Source of the DNA: Paenibacillus qinlingensis
GTDB taxonomy: Bacteria; Bacillota; Bacilli; Paenibacillales; NBRC-103111
Reading direction: 5' to 3'
DNA: 64,000 bases
NCBI RefSeq assembly: GCF_013204845.1
Contig: NZ_JABMKY010000028.1
Coordinates: forward strand, 58,950-122,949
The number at the start of each line of letters is the position of its first letter. Position 1 is the stretch's first letter. This document shows positions 17,655-27,494 of this stretch, one piece after another. The translations under genes were made by a program, and so were the position numbers. The notes under the pieces are model-generated. The model saw nothing but the letters and a program-made list of their open reading frames with translations, was not told the DNA's origin and did not search any database.

Positions 17655-18209
17655 ATGATAATACAAAGAAATTGGATGGTTTCTATAGCTATCTTGCTCA
17701 CGCTACTAGTTCTCACGGCTTGTGGAAGTACGCAAGCAGCACAGTCAGAGCATTCACCGCCAACTGCTTTAAATAAAGGACAGGCTGCACCTCAGTTTAC
17801 ATTGAAAGATTTAGATGGCAAGAAAGTAGATCTAGCTAGCTTTGCTGGGGAAAAGGTTTATGTGAAATATTGGGCTTCTTGGTGTTCGATCTGTTTAGCC
17901 GGGTTAGATGAAATTGATGAATTGGCTAGTCAAGACAACGATTTCAAAGTGATTACTATCGTTAACCCCAATTATCGAGGTGAGCAATCCTCCGAGCGTT
18001 TTACCAAGTGGTTTAAGGGGTTACAGGCCGACCAAACAGGAACTCATGTAACCGTTTTGCTAGATGAAGATGGCAAGTGGGCTCAGAAGTTCGGGGTCAG
18101 AGGGTATCCTTCCTCGTACTACATCGGTTCTGATGGCATTCTAGCTAAATCGGTGCCAGGTCATAACTCGAATAGTGTGATACAAACCAACTTTGGCGAC
18201 ATTCATTGA
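17655..18209 (+). CDS. TlpA/ResA-like thioredoxin lipoprotein (extracytoplasmic)
   Basis: The 184 residues begin with a lipoprotein signal (lipobox LTACG), followed by a thioredoxin fold of the AhpC/TSA-TlpA type. The active site is WASWCSICLAG (CSIC), and the cis-Pro loop is RGYPSSYYIG. It would be anchored outside the membrane, accept electrons from CcdA, and pass them to MsrAB encoded next, 27 bases downstream. Overall form matches the Etrx proteins of such modules. Confidence 0.88.
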   Translation: MIIQRNWMVSIAILLTLLVLTACGSTQAAQSEHSPPTALNKGQAAPQFTLKDLDGKKVDLASFAGEKVYVKYWASWCSICLAGLDEIDELASQDNDFKVITIVNPNYRGEQSSERFTKWFKGLQADQTGTHVTVLLDEDGKWAQKFGVRGYPSSYYIGSDGILAKSVPGHNSNSVIQTNFGDIH

Positions 18210-18236
18210 TGATCGAAGCTTTTAGGAGGAAATGAA

Positions 18237-19352
18237 ATGAGAAAATTTGTTCATATAAGTAGTTTGCTGCTCCTACTGTTTGTAACAGCTTGTGCAAGTC
18301 CAAGTTTCACTTCACAAACTACAACGAAAGCTACAAAAGCAAGTACAGGACCCACGACTACCCGTTCAGAAAACCCGAATGATAGTATTGATTACTCCAA
18401 CAGCAAGCTGCAAACTATCTATTTGGCTGGCGGATGCTTCTGGGGCGTTGAAGCTTACATTTCACGTATTCCTGGTGTACAGGATGTAACTGTAGGATAT
18501 GCGAATGGCATAGGAGAAAATCCCACTTATAAAGATGTTGTTCGGGAGGATCGTAAGTTTGCCGAGACCGTCGAAGTTAAGTATGATCCGGAACGAATTG
18601 CGTTATCCGACCTGCTGAAACGTTTCTTTAAAATCATCAATCCAACAAGTTTAAATAAACAGGGAAATGATGCAGGGATTAGTTATCGTTCAGGCGTATA
18701 TTATGTTGACGAAAGCGACATCTCCGTTATTAATGAAGTGATCTCAAGTGAACAGAAGAAATATGATAAAAAGATCGTCACGGAAGTGCTGCCTTTAACG
18801 AACTATTACTTAGCTGAGGAAGAGCATCAAGATTATTTAGTGAAAAATCCAAATGGCTACTGCCACGTTGATTTAACCATTCTGGATGAGCCTATTAAAG
18901 TTGACCCCACTTTGTACACACGACCGAGTAACGAAGAACTGAAAGCGAAATTATCTGATCTTCAGTATAAAGTCATTGTGCTTGGGGCTGAGGAACAAGC
19001 TTTCTCCAATGAATACTGGAATACGTATGATCCTGGCATCTACGTTGATATCGCTACAGGAGAACCCCTCTTCTCCAGTCGTGACAAATACGATTCAGGC
19101 TGCGGGTGGCCAAGCTTTACTAGACCGATTGATCCGGATGTCGTGACTTATGAGAAGGATACGCGTTATAACTTGATTCGTACGGCGCTTAAGAGTCGTG
19201 TAGGAGCCATTCATCTCGGACATGTGTTTGATGACGGTCCCGCCGAATCGACCGGTAAACGATATTGTATCGATAGCGCCTCTATCCGATTTGTTCCACA
19301 GGATAAGATGCAGCAGGAAGGCTATGGATATTTACGTGCAGCTGTGGAATGA
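18237..19352 (+). CDS. msrAB: Lipoprotein-anchored MsrA-MsrB fusion (peptide methionine sulfoxide reductase)
   Basis: The 371-residue fusion reduces both S- and R-methionine sulfoxide in proteins. A lipoprotein signal ends in FVTACAS. The MsrA domain spans about residues 60-210, with catalytic GGCFWGVEAY. The MsrB domain spans about 230-370, with CGWPSF, HLGHVFDDGP, and the catalytic Cys in RYCIDSASIRFV. Being lipid-anchored it should repair oxidised surface proteins, using electrons from the CcdA/TlpA-like pair encoded upstream. The following thioredoxin-like frame overlaps or abuts its end. Confidence 0.93.
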   Translation: MRKFVHISSLLLLLFVTACASPSFTSQTTTKATKASTGPTTTRSENPNDSIDYSNSKLQTIYLAGGCFWGVEAYISRIPGVQDVTVGYANGIGENPTYKDVVREDRKFAETVEVKYDPERIALSDLLKRFFKIINPTSLNKQGNDAGISYRSGVYYVDESDISVINEVISSEQKKYDKKIVTEVLPLTNYYLAEEEHQDYLVKNPNGYCHVDLTILDEPIKVDPTLYTRPSNEELKAKLSDLQYKVIVLGAEEQAFSNEYWNTYDPGIYVDIATGEPLFSSRDKYDSGCGWPSFTRPIDPDVVTYEKDTRYNLIRTALKSRVGAIHLGHVFDDGPAESTGKRYCIDSASIRFVPQDKMQQEGYGYLRAAVE

Positions 19353-19384
19353 ATAAGAAATTCAATATAAAGGAGCAAACCACT

Positions 19385-19702
19385 ATGGAAAGAATACAAT
19401 CCTCCGAACAATTTCAAGATAAAATCAATGATGATAGCTTTACGGTTTTAAAGTTTGATGCAACGTGGTGTCACGATTGTAAGAATTTAGATCGTTTTAT
19501 TGGGGACATTATCACTGAACACCCCGACAAGCATTTTTATGCGATTGATTCGGAGCAATTTGTAGATCTTGCAGAGCAGTATGAAGTGCGAGGTATACCA
19601 AGCCTGCTAGTTTTCAAAAAGGGTCAGAAATTAGCTCATTTGCACAGCAAATTTGCCAAGACGCCAAGCCAGATTAGAGAATATCTAGAGACCCTAGTCT
19701 GA
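19385..19702 (+). CDS. Thioredoxin-like protein with a WCHDC motif
   Basis: A 105-residue thioredoxin fold. The active-site loop reads FDATWCHDCKNLDRF, so CHDC replaces the usual CGPC, and the cis-Pro loop is VRGIPSLLVFK. No signal peptide is present, so it likely works in the cytoplasm, perhaps donating electrons to CcdA. An in-frame ATG exists at 19349, overlapping the msrAB stop, but AAAGGAG lies just before 19385 and the domain starts there. It is the last gene of the ccdA operon. Confidence 0.85.
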   Translation: MERIQSSEQFQDKINDDSFTVLKFDATWCHDCKNLDRFIGDIITEHPDKHFYAIDSEQFVDLAEQYEVRGIPSLLVFKKGQKLAHLHSKFAKTPSQIREYLETLV

Positions 19703-19761
19703 TATATGAGAAAACCTTCTATCGAAGCCATTCGAGGATGAGCGACCGCGTTTTAGTGGTC

Positions 19762-19806
19762 AAAAAGGACCGGGAGCACTTCTTACAAAGTGTCTCCGGT
19801 CCTTTC
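19762..19806. terminator. Bidirectional terminator between the ccdA operon and the GH81 gene
   Basis: AAAAAGGACCGGGAGCACTT pairs with AAGTGTCTCCGGTCCTTT. The A-run and T-run on both sides allow it to end the rightward ccdA operon and the leftward GH81 gene. Confidence 0.85.
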
Positions 19807-19840
19807 AATGTTAACTAGCTTAAGTTATTCACAGATACCC

Positions 19841-22800
19841 TTATTGGTATACTTCCATTTCAAATAGTGAGTAGCCATATTGCGTGTTACGTTGCGTGCC
19901 GTTCATTTTTACATACCTAGCGTTGGCTGGGCTGAAGTCAATGTTAACAATGCCGCCTTTTCCGGTTGTCGTTGCATACACAGGTGACCATGACTCTCCA
20001 TCCGTAGATACTTCGACGGTGTACGCTTTGCCTGAAGCATTTTCCCAGTTCAAAACGACATTACTAATCGAGACATTTGCTCCCAGATCAACGATGATCC
20101 ATTGTGGATCGCTGAATGCCGACTCCCAACGTGAGCCCTTATTTCCATCCACCGCATCACTGCCACCTCGCAATGGGTTCTCCGACGTGAGTGTCGGCTT
20201 GTTCAGAGCAAGATTAACTGCCAAGTTCGGCGTGATAACCTGTTGAACGGAAGCTTCGCCAAATCCGGTCGCCGGAACGCTGATCACGTAGTTACCAGGT
20301 TCAGTGAATAAGGAAGCGTCTAGGGTGATTTTCCCCGGTGATACGGTATAGTTCGCTGTGTTTAACGCAGCTCCGTTGACCTTCACCGTTTGGATCGCCT
20401 CACGCCATGCTGCATCCTCTACATAAGTGATTTCAATCGGCTGACCTACCGTATTCTTCGTTGTATCTGCCGTTAGAACAGGTGTTGTAACGGGTACTGT
20501 TGGTGCCGTTTCGGCGCTGCCATACACTTCAAATTCAAAAAGCGAATAGCCATATTGCGTTGTTCGTGTCGTACCGTTCATCTTCACATATCTTGCGCTC
20601 TCTGGAGCAAATGTAAGATTATCGGTTCCAGCTTTACCTGTTGTTGTCGCATAGACCGTCTTCCATGTTACGCCATCCAAGGAAACTTCCAGCGTATAGC
20701 TCTTTGCCGCTGCATTTTCCCAGTTCAAGCGCACAGCGTTAATGACATGCTCGACGCCCAAATCAATCGTGATAAACTGCGGATCGCTGAAAGCTGACTC
20801 CCAACGAGAACCTTTATTGCCATCCACCGCTTTATTCCCGCCTTGAAGCGGATTCTCGGAGGTAATCGTCCGTTTGTTCAAAGCAAGATTAAGAGCCAAA
20901 TTCGTGTTTGTAGTCACTTCCTGCTGCACGATAGCATCGTTGTAGCCTGATGCCTGAACGCTGATCGTATAGCTGTTAGCCTCTGCAAATAAGGATGCGT
21001 CCAAAGTCAATTTCCCAGATGCTACGTTATACTGAGCAGCAGACACAATCGCTCCGTTGATCTTCACCGCGTTAATCGCATTACGCCATACCCCATCATC
21101 CGCGAAGGTGATTTCAATCGGTTGACCGACCTTATTCAACGTAGTATCTGCGTTCAGTGTAGGAGCTGCTAGCGCATTCGATGGGTTGCCATATACTTCA
21201 AACTCCCACAACGAATAGCCATATGCCGTGGTCCGTGCTGTACCATTCATCTTCACATATCTAGCACTCACTGGTGAGAATGAAATGTCGTTGATACCTG
21301 GTTGACCCGAAGTTGTCGTATAAACCGTTTTCCAATTGGCTCCGTCTGTGGAAACCTGAATCGTATAGCTTTTACCTGCGGCATTTTCCCAGTTCAAAAG
21401 CGCACGGCTTATGGTGTGCTCTGAGCCCAAATCAACCGTAATAAATTGAGGATCGGTAAACGCCGACTCCCATCTTGTATCCTTGTTTCCGTCAACCGCT
21501 TTACTGCCTGCTTGTCCTTGATCTACCGAGGTGAATGTCGGTTTGTTTAACGCAAGGTTCACAGTTGAGCTCGTGATGATAACTTGCTGAACGGCAGCCG
21601 TCGTGTACCCTTTTGCCTCAATCGCAATCTCATAGCTGCCGACCTCAGGGAATACAGAAGCATCCAACGTAATTTTTCCAGACGCAACACTATATTGACC
21701 CATGTTCAGTACGTTTCCATTGACCTTCACAGCGCTGATCGCACTACTCCAAGCCGCATCTGTGTTAAACGTGATGTCAATTGGCTGACCAACTCTATTC
21801 ATAGTCGTATCTGCCGTTAGGTCAGGTGTATCCAGAGCACCTGAAGGGGTGCCGAATACTTCGATCTCCCAAAGGGAGTATCCGTATTGCGTTGTCCGTT
21901 TCGTACCGTCCACTTTGACATATCTTGCATCCACTGCTGGGAATGTAATATCATCGATCCCTTCATGTCCGCGCGTTGTAGTGTATACGGTTGTCCATGA
22001 CTCCCCATCCTTAGAAACTTGAACGGTATAGTTTTTGCCTGCGGCATTTTCCCAGTTCAAGCGTACATGGCTAATTTTATATGCTGATTTCAGATTGACA
22101 GTAATGAACTGTGGATCGTTGAAATCAGACTCCCAACGTGTATCCAACTTGCCATCTACAGCGAAGGAACCAGCTTTGTTCGATTTCTCCGAAGTAAGGG
22201 TTGGTTTGTTCAACGCAAGGTTAACCGTAGAGCTCGTAATGATATTTTGCTCAATCGCAGCATCCGGATATCCGTCAGCTGAAATCGTAATGATATAGCT
22301 GTTTTCCTCGACAAATAAGCTGGAATCCAAGGTGATTTTACCTGGTGCTACGTGATATTTTGAAGTATCCACCTTGCTTCCGTTCACTTTTACCGTGTTA
22401 ATCGCGTTTCTCCATGCTTCATTATCGGCATAAGTCAATTCGATTGCTTGACCCGACGTATTCTGTGAAGAATCCGGCGCTAATGGTGGAGCTATCTTTT
22501 GATTCCTGTCACTAACTTTCGTAGGATCAACTTTCACAAGGCTTTTTGGCCCTACAATGGCAGAGCCGGTTATACCAGCTGCGTTGCGGAAAGTGACCGT
22601 AACAGGTGCGTTCGTCGGGTTCCAGATCATCGATGAGTAAGTAGTTCCTTTTTTATACACCGTTGCACTCGACCAGCCTGTTGCCCAGATCTCGTTGGAG
22701 CGCTGACCCAAAGTAGCCATGTTATGTACAAACCAATAGGTATCGAAAATTTCGTTCTTCTGTGTACCTTCCGTCGTCCATTTGTTCAGAACGCCTTGTG

Positions 22801-25750
22801 AATCGCTAAGCGACTGGATTGGCCAAACAATATGCTGCCAAGCCGTCTCAGGCCCCTTATTATCCTTCACGAAGCCATTGTACAAATCTGCAGCTTTTTG
22901 TGTATCAAAGCCATAGCTTGTCAAATATTCACCAGTCGGCAGCCAGTGGATGCCGTATACATTAACAGGATCACCGCTGAAGAATGTACCGAAATTATAT
23001 GCACTTCCATATACTTGACCGACCGATTTGTGCTTAAACCCTGGCAGCCAGTTGTCGTTGTCATAATTGAACCAATATTGCTGTACCGCTTTTAGTTCGG
23101 TCGTAAAGCCATAAATGGCGATATCGCGATCTGCCTTGCTGCCAGAAAGCAAGCTCCACATGTATTCCCCGACCCAACCGAAGAGTGCCTCTCCCGCTGC
23201 TTCTTGGTTATTCCCGCTGTTATTGTCCCCATACCCGCCAGCCCATGAATGGCCTTCATACGGATCGAAGTTGCGAAGGAATGGATAGAGTGGATCGTTT
23301 TTGGATGGGTTGGCATAGTCACGAATAAGGTGCTCAACCATGCCGCCGTAATTGTCTTTAAAATCTTGATCATACGTGGCTAGGATGGCGGAAGCGAACG
23401 CATAATAACCATACGTAAAATGGTGGTCCGTTAAACCTGTGTTTGCACCAAATTCACTGGATTTGTAATACATAGTACCCCAGGTAGGATCGTAATACAT
23501 AAAGTATTCCGGTTCGCCCTTCGTATACGTATACCAGTCGGTCAAAATCGTTTTCAATCTGCTAAGGAAAACATTTTTATAATAGGTATCGCCGATTTGA
23601 TCGGCAATCAATACACCCATAGCCAAAGGATGAAGAACTTTTCCTTGCCAGTACGCATCGCCTGCCATGATGTTTTTGGAGGTCGACTCATCTAGGAAGT
23701 CCAATTGCTCTAACAGAGCAGTACGTGAGTATGATGGATCACTCGGCTCTGTAAATTGAGGCACAATTCCGTTGAATTTGTCTACCGTGGTAAAGGAGTT
23801 GCCTTCATGCAGCTTCAATGTACCCCGAATGGACGAATACGTAAGATTCGTAAGTGATGAATCCGTCAACTTCCATTGATGCGGCAATAATGTCATCAAA
23901 GTTGTTGGAGCCAAATCTGCCCGCTTCTGATCAATCATCACATCGAACTTGGTCGTGACATCCGACGTATCCTCACTAAAACTCGGAGTGACTGTCGTAT
24001 TTGTGACGAAAGCATAAGCATGTTGATAAAAGTAGTTCAAATCACCGGCCTCAGGAATCGTAGCCAAGGACAAATAATGCTGTTCATTACCTAATCGAAC
24101 CTTAATTTTGCCCCCGACTTTCGTAAAAGTTGAACCTTCCGGTGCGAACACACCGTAGTTTCGGGTTACGGTTTGGGGTTTCGGAGCCCCATCCTTGTTG
24201 GTAACAGTGAAACCAATATGGTCCGCTTTTACAGAAGCGCCTTCAGACGACAGGATCTCGTTGTTGCGGTCATCGAAAAACCGCGTTGTAGCAGGAAAGT
24301 ATAATTCCGGCGTTGATGGATCGCTGAACTCGGAGTAAAGATAAGGTGAACCTTTGACGAACGTTGTTTTCATTTTTTCGGTCTCGTTGTCACTTAATAC
24401 GACAGTAGCAGCCCAGTCGCTGTACCCGGATATTTTATTCTTAATGCGGGAGGCACTGATATTGCCAGACATCAAGTAAACATCGGGATCTCCGCCTGCA
24501 TACTGCGAGTTCCCACTCTCATCCACCCAGCCCGCGCCAGGGTTCAGGATACTAAGACCTTGATTGGTATATTTGGATTTAAGCGGTAGTGTGATCAAAC
24601 TGTCACTCAAATCTTTAATCAATACGGACTGCCACCAATCGTTGGAAGCAATCGGCGCAGCGACATCATCCATTTTATTGACCGGCGGTCTAGGCTGTGG
24701 CATTGAAACATCATTGGTCAAATAACTACCCTTTCCAACGTTTACTGTAGAAGCAGTTGGCAGTGTCGGAATGGTATACGTTGGTTGAGGATCCCCTGAC
24801 ACGTAATCATACACGGAGAAATTGAATAGCGAGTAACCAAAGCTAGTCGTCCGACTAATGCCTTTCATTCGCACATAGCGGCCACTGGCATAGACCTGCG
24901 TATCCATTAAACCTTCTCGCCCATTCACTTCTCTGTAAATCGTCTTCCAATTGACGGCATCATCAGATACTTGAAGGTCGTAAATTCTACCTGCAGCATT
25001 TTCCCATTGCAAACGAATCCGTCCGATCGTGTGAACGCTTTCTAAATCAACATATATCCACTCATCGCTAGTATCGTGGGAGGACCATCGCGTCTTCATA
25101 TCCCCGTCTATAGCATTCTGCGGGATCATAAGTGGTTTGTCTTTCTCAGCAATTTGGTAGGAGGAAGCGACAACTGGTTTATTTAAAGCAACATCCTCAC
25201 CAAGAACTATGGGCTGAGGGTTAGTTCCACCTGTACCGTAAACCTCAAATTCATAGAGCGAAACGCCATAATTCCCTGCGCGCTCGAGAGACAACATACG
25301 AACGTAACGCCCAGATCCTGTTAGAGCAATCGTATCCACGCCCCCGTCACCGGCAGCATTTACGTAAATATCTTTCCACTGCGCCTCATCGTCGGATACT
25401 TGAATCTTATAGGATTTGGAATAGGCGTTTTCCCAGCGAAGAACAACTTGGTCAATGGTTGCCTTAGCACCAAGGTCAACATAAATCCACTGTGGATCTG
25501 CACTAAAGCTACTTCCCCAGCGGGAGTCCGTGACGCCATCTACCGCCTTATCGGGCGTTAATCCGCCCTCCATCGATGAAGCGTACGTTGCTCCCTCATA
25601 CGAAATGAGATGCGAACTAGCAGCAGCCTTTGCGGCAGTCGCCTTTGGGGTAGGTAACACGCTAAATACGCTAAGTGCCATGGATGAAGCGATCAATACA
25701 GAAATAATCTTAAAAAATTTCTTGCGAATACTTCTAGCTTGTAAAGCCAT
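19841..25750 (-). CDS. Secreted modular GH81 endo-beta-1,3-glucanase
   Basis: This 1969-residue protein has a signal peptide (residues about 1-40), then two F5/8 type C (discoidin, CBM32-like) domains (about 50-175 and 185-315). The GH81 catalytic module follows (about 340-1075), recognised by GLTDHHFTYGYYAF and FDPYEGHSWAGG...NNQEAAGEALFGW. From about 1085 to the end are four repeats of about 220 residues, each an Shr-like-HID (DUF1533)-type domain (VASGKITLDAS, SYEIAIEAKGY) plus an F5/8 type C domain (NLALNKPT, DPQFITVDLGS, YVKMNGTxRTTxYGYSLWE). GH81 enzymes hydrolyse laminarin-type beta-1,3-glucan, and the six discoidin domains probably bind the polysaccharide. Transcribed leftward, monocistronic, with its own terminator. 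Confidence 0.9.
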   Translation of the reverse strand: MALQARSIRKKFFKIISVLIASSMALSVFSVLPTPKATAAKAAASSHLISYEGATYASSMEGGLTPDKAVDGVTDSRWGSSFSADPQWIYVDLGAKATIDQVVLRWENAYSKSYKIQVSDDEAQWKDIYVNAAGDGGVDTIALTGSGRYVRMLSLERAGNYGVSLYEFEVYGTGGTNPQPIVLGEDVALNKPVVASSYQIAEKDKPLMIPQNAIDGDMKTRWSSHDTSDEWIYVDLESVHTIGRIRLQWENAAGRIYDLQVSDDAVNWKTIYREVNGREGLMDTQVYASGRYVRMKGISRTTSFGYSLFNFSVYDYVSGDPQPTYTIPTLPTASTVNVGKGSYLTNDVSMPQPRPPVNKMDDVAAPIASNDWWQSVLIKDLSDSLITLPLKSKYTNQGLSILNPGAGWVDESGNSQYAGGDPDVYLMSGNISASRIKNKISGYSDWAATVVLSDNETEKMKTTFVKGSPYLYSEFSDPSTPELYFPATTRFFDDRNNEILSSEGASVKADHIGFTVTNKDGAPKPQTVTRNYGVFAPEGSTFTKVGGKIKVRLGNEQHYLSLATIPEAGDLNYFYQHAYAFVTNTTVTPSFSEDTSDVTTKFDVMIDQKRADLAPTTLMTLLPHQWKLTDSSLTNLTYSSIRGTLKLHEGNSFTTVDKFNGIVPQFTEPSDPSYSRTALLEQLDFLDESTSKNIMAGDAYWQGKVLHPLAMGVLIADQIGDTYYKNVFLSRLKTILTDWYTYTKGEPEYFMYYDPTWGTMYYKSSEFGANTGLTDHHFTYGYYAFASAILATYDQDFKDNYGGMVEHLIRDYANPSKNDPLYPFLRNFDPYEGHSWAGGYGDNNSGNNQEAAGEALFGWVGEYMWSLLSGSKADRDIAIYGFTTELKAVQQYWFNYDNDNWLPGFKHKSVGQVYGSAYNFGTFFSGDPVNVYGIHWLPTGEYLTSYGFDTQKAADLYNGFVKDNKGPETAWQHIVWPIQSLSDSQGVLNKWTTEGTQKNEIFDTYWFVHNMATLGQRSNEIWATGWSSATVYKKGTTYSSMIWNPTNAPVTVTFRNAAGITGSAIVGPKSLVKVDPTKVSDRNQKIAPPLAPDSSQNTSGQAIELTYADNEAWRNAINTVKVNGSKVDTSKYHVAPGKITLDSSLFVEENSYIITISADGYPDAAIEQNIITSSTVNLALNKPTLTSEKSNKAGSFAVDGKLDTRWESDFNDPQFITVNLKSAYKISHVRLNWENAAGKNYTVQVSKDGESWTTVYTTTRGHEGIDDITFPAVDARYVKVDGTKRTTQYGYSLWEIEVFGTPSGALDTPDLTADTTMNRVGQPIDITFNTDAAWSSAISAVKVNGNVLNMGQYSVASGKITLDASVFPEVGSYEIAIEAKGYTTAAVQQVIITSSTVNLALNKPTFTSVDQGQAGSKAVDGNKDTRWESAFTDPQFITVDLGSEHTISRALLNWENAAGKSYTIQVSTDGANWKTVYTTTSGQPGINDISFSPVSARYVKMNGTARTTAYGYSLWEFEVYGNPSNALAAPTLNADTTLNKVGQPIEITFADDGVWRNAINAVKINGAIVSAAQYNVASGKLTLDASLFAEANSYTISVQASGYNDAIVQQEVTTNTNLALNLALNKRTITSENPLQGGNKAVDGNKGSRWESAFSDPQFITIDLGVEHVINAVRLNWENAAAKSYTLEVSLDGVTWKTVYATTTGKAGTDNLTFAPESARYVKMNGTTRTTQYGYSLFEFEVYGSAETAPTVPVTTPVLTADTTKNTVGQPIEITYVEDAAWREAIQTVKVNGAALNTANYTVSPGKITLDASLFTEPGNYVISVPATGFGEASVQQVITPNLAVNLALNKPTLTSENPLRGGSDAVDGNKGSRWESAFSDPQWIIVDLGANVSISNVVLNWENASGKAYTVEVSTDGESWSPVYATTTGKGGIVNIDFSPANARYVKMNGTQRNTQYGYSLFEMEVYQ
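19845..22500 (-). repeat. Four tandem ~665-bp coding repeats in the GH81 gene
   Basis: The DNA encoding YGYSLxE recurs near 19875, 20548, 21212 and 21873, giving a period of about 661-671 bp. Each unit encodes one Shr-HID-like and one F5/8 type C domain. The copies remain similar at the DNA level (for example GAATAGCCATATTGCG in several), which indicates recent duplication or gene conversion. Confidence 0.8.
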
Positions 25751-26226
25751 ACCGATTTATCCTCCTTAGATGTTGCCCCTATGGGGTTCGAACTGTGCAT
25801 GCAGTCATTGTCCACGTTTCCATGCGAATTTTGTCGACTGTATTTCACAGCCTGATTATATTATCCACTGGTAAAATAAAACAATGAGCACATCTACCTA
25901 AGGGTCGGGCCTACTAGTCCAATTTATGCCTAAATGGAAAGCATTAAAATATAATTTTCGGTTCATTATTTCAGCCGAGCTTGAGACAATAATTCTAGAT
26001 GTACGCAGTCTCATCGCGTGTACATACCCTCAAACAAACTCATGTAAATTGATGGGTATTATTGCCTATATAGCGATAGTTTTTATGTATGATCTATATT
26101 TTATTTTTTTTGTAAATGTCTAAAATGACGTTTCGCACGCAAAGTATCCCCTTCAATTTCACTCACTCCTTATGTTCATAAGGTTTTTTTGAGTGTATAT
26201 TAAAGGGGATTTTGCATGCTTATATA
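25751..26226. other. Intergenic region before the GH81 gene
   Basis: The 476-bp gap holds the leftward GH81 promoter region (AT-rich, about 25850-25990) and, at its right side, the large hairpin at 26139-26215. A 65-codon frame at 25926-26123 lacks a ribosome binding site and family resemblance and is not called. GGAGG before the GH81 start supports the ATG at 25750. Confidence 0.6.
26139..26215. repeat. 77-bp imperfect inverted repeat downstream of the MFS gene
   Basis: Arms GCAAAGTATCCCCTTCAATT and the inverted counterpart ending AAAGGGGATTTTGC enclose an inner perfect stem CCTTATG/CATAAGG followed by seven T on the plus strand. It begins 11 bases beyond the MFS stop codon. It may be a transcription terminator or a small palindromic repeat element. 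Confidence 0.6.
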
Positions 26227-27435
26227 TCATCCAATCGGTTTAGGCGTAACAGGTGTTGGCACCATTGCCATGCGGTTTTTCATCGAAAGGAATAAGGTAA
26301 GGATGGCAAGGAAAGCCACAACGATAGCTAGAATCCAAATCGCATTACTAAAACCATATGCCGTCGATATCACCCCGCCACCGTATGCGCTGAGGCCTTG
26401 GAACAAATAAGCGACAACCAGTACCGCAGAGATAAACTGTACGCGATATTGAGCAGATGCGTTGATTACGACAATACCAATTCCTCCGGCAGCAGAGAAA
26501 CCATAGCCAAGCCCACCGAGGATCGACGAGATGAAGAATAGCACAAAGGAATGCAACTCCGAAGCGGCAACTAACATAATCACGGTCAAAAAGGCGGAAA
26601 TCATCCCAACTCTGATCGACGTTCTAGGACCCAAGCGCCCTGCAATCGTTGCGCTAACCGCGCCAAGCAAATATGATATCGACAGCACTGTTCCTATAAT
26701 AAGAATGTCATTCGTTCCAATGACGTCACGTGCAATTTGAGCGCCTAGCGACAAAAAGACTGCACCATTCGCGAAACCCGTGCCTACTGCTAATGCAGCT
26801 AATGCGTATAGACCCCATTGTCCTGGCGGGATTTGAATACCTTGCGGCTTCCAACCAGTTTTCCTAACAATTTTATTTTGCGGAATGAAGAAACATAAGA
26901 TCATGCTAATCAACACAATAGCGGTTAAAACCCAGTAACTAAAATGCAGCGGCGACGGGGCATATTTAATGAGAATGGCACCGATAATCGTTGCGAAAAA
27001 CAACCCGCTAGCTTGTGTGATTGTATTAATGGATCCAGGATATTTCTGATTGGACTTCGGATTAAATTCGACAAGTGCCGCGGCACCAGAACCTGCTGTC
27101 AGCCCAACTCCAATACCTTGCAGTATTCGACCACCAAACAGCCAAAACACATTCGGTGCTGAAGCAAAAGCTAATGCGCTTATGAGTAGAAAAATAAGCC
27201 CGATTAACAATGTATTTCGACGGCCAATGTAGTCCGAAATGTTCCCTAAGATAATGAGGACCAGAATAAGCACGATCGGATATGTTGCAAAAATACCTGT
27301 CGTTACTGCCTTCGAAAGATGCCATTCCGAAGCATAAATAGGAAATACAATCGAAGGAGCTGTACTTGCCCACAAGCTGACTGTTAATATCCAAGCTACG
27401 GCCCAGAAGGCCGCTTTCGTTGACAATGTTTTCAT
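26227..27435 (-). CDS. MFS transporter
   Basis: A 402-residue major facilitator with 12 predicted membrane segments. The loop 2-3 signature is GNISDYIGRRNTLL and loop 4 has RILQGIGVGLTAGSGAAAL. It likely exports a drug or small metabolite, substrate unknown. An AAGGAGG site precedes the ATG at 27435. It lies 59 bases downstream of an SDR gene on the same strand, and both are downstream of a TetR gene reading the same way; related operators suggest joint control. Confidence 0.88.
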   Translation of the reverse strand: MKTLSTKAAFWAVAWILTVSLWASTAPSIVFPIYASEWHLSKAVTTGIFATYPIVLILVLIILGNISDYIGRRNTLLIGLIFLLISALAFASAPNVFWLFGGRILQGIGVGLTAGSGAAALVEFNPKSNQKYPGSINTITQASGLFFATIIGAILIKYAPSPLHFSYWVLTAIVLISMILCFFIPQNKIVRKTGWKPQGIQIPPGQWGLYALAALAVGTGFANGAVFLSLGAQIARDVIGTNDILIIGTVLSISYLLGAVSATIAGRLGPRTSIRVGMISAFLTVIMLVAASELHSFVLFFISSILGGLGYGFSAAGGIGIVVINASAQYRVQFISAVLVVAYLFQGLSAYGGGVISTAYGFSNAIWILAIVVAFLAILTLFLSMKNRMAMVPTPVTPKPIG

Positions 27436-27494
27436 TCATCTTTCCTCCTTCATTAGTATTTTCATACCTTGTTTAGAACTAATCGATTACTAAT

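Noticed and set aside
25926..26123. 65-codon plus-strand frame before the GH81 gene
   Set aside because: No ribosome binding site, low complexity hydrophobic end, AT-rich promoter DNA.
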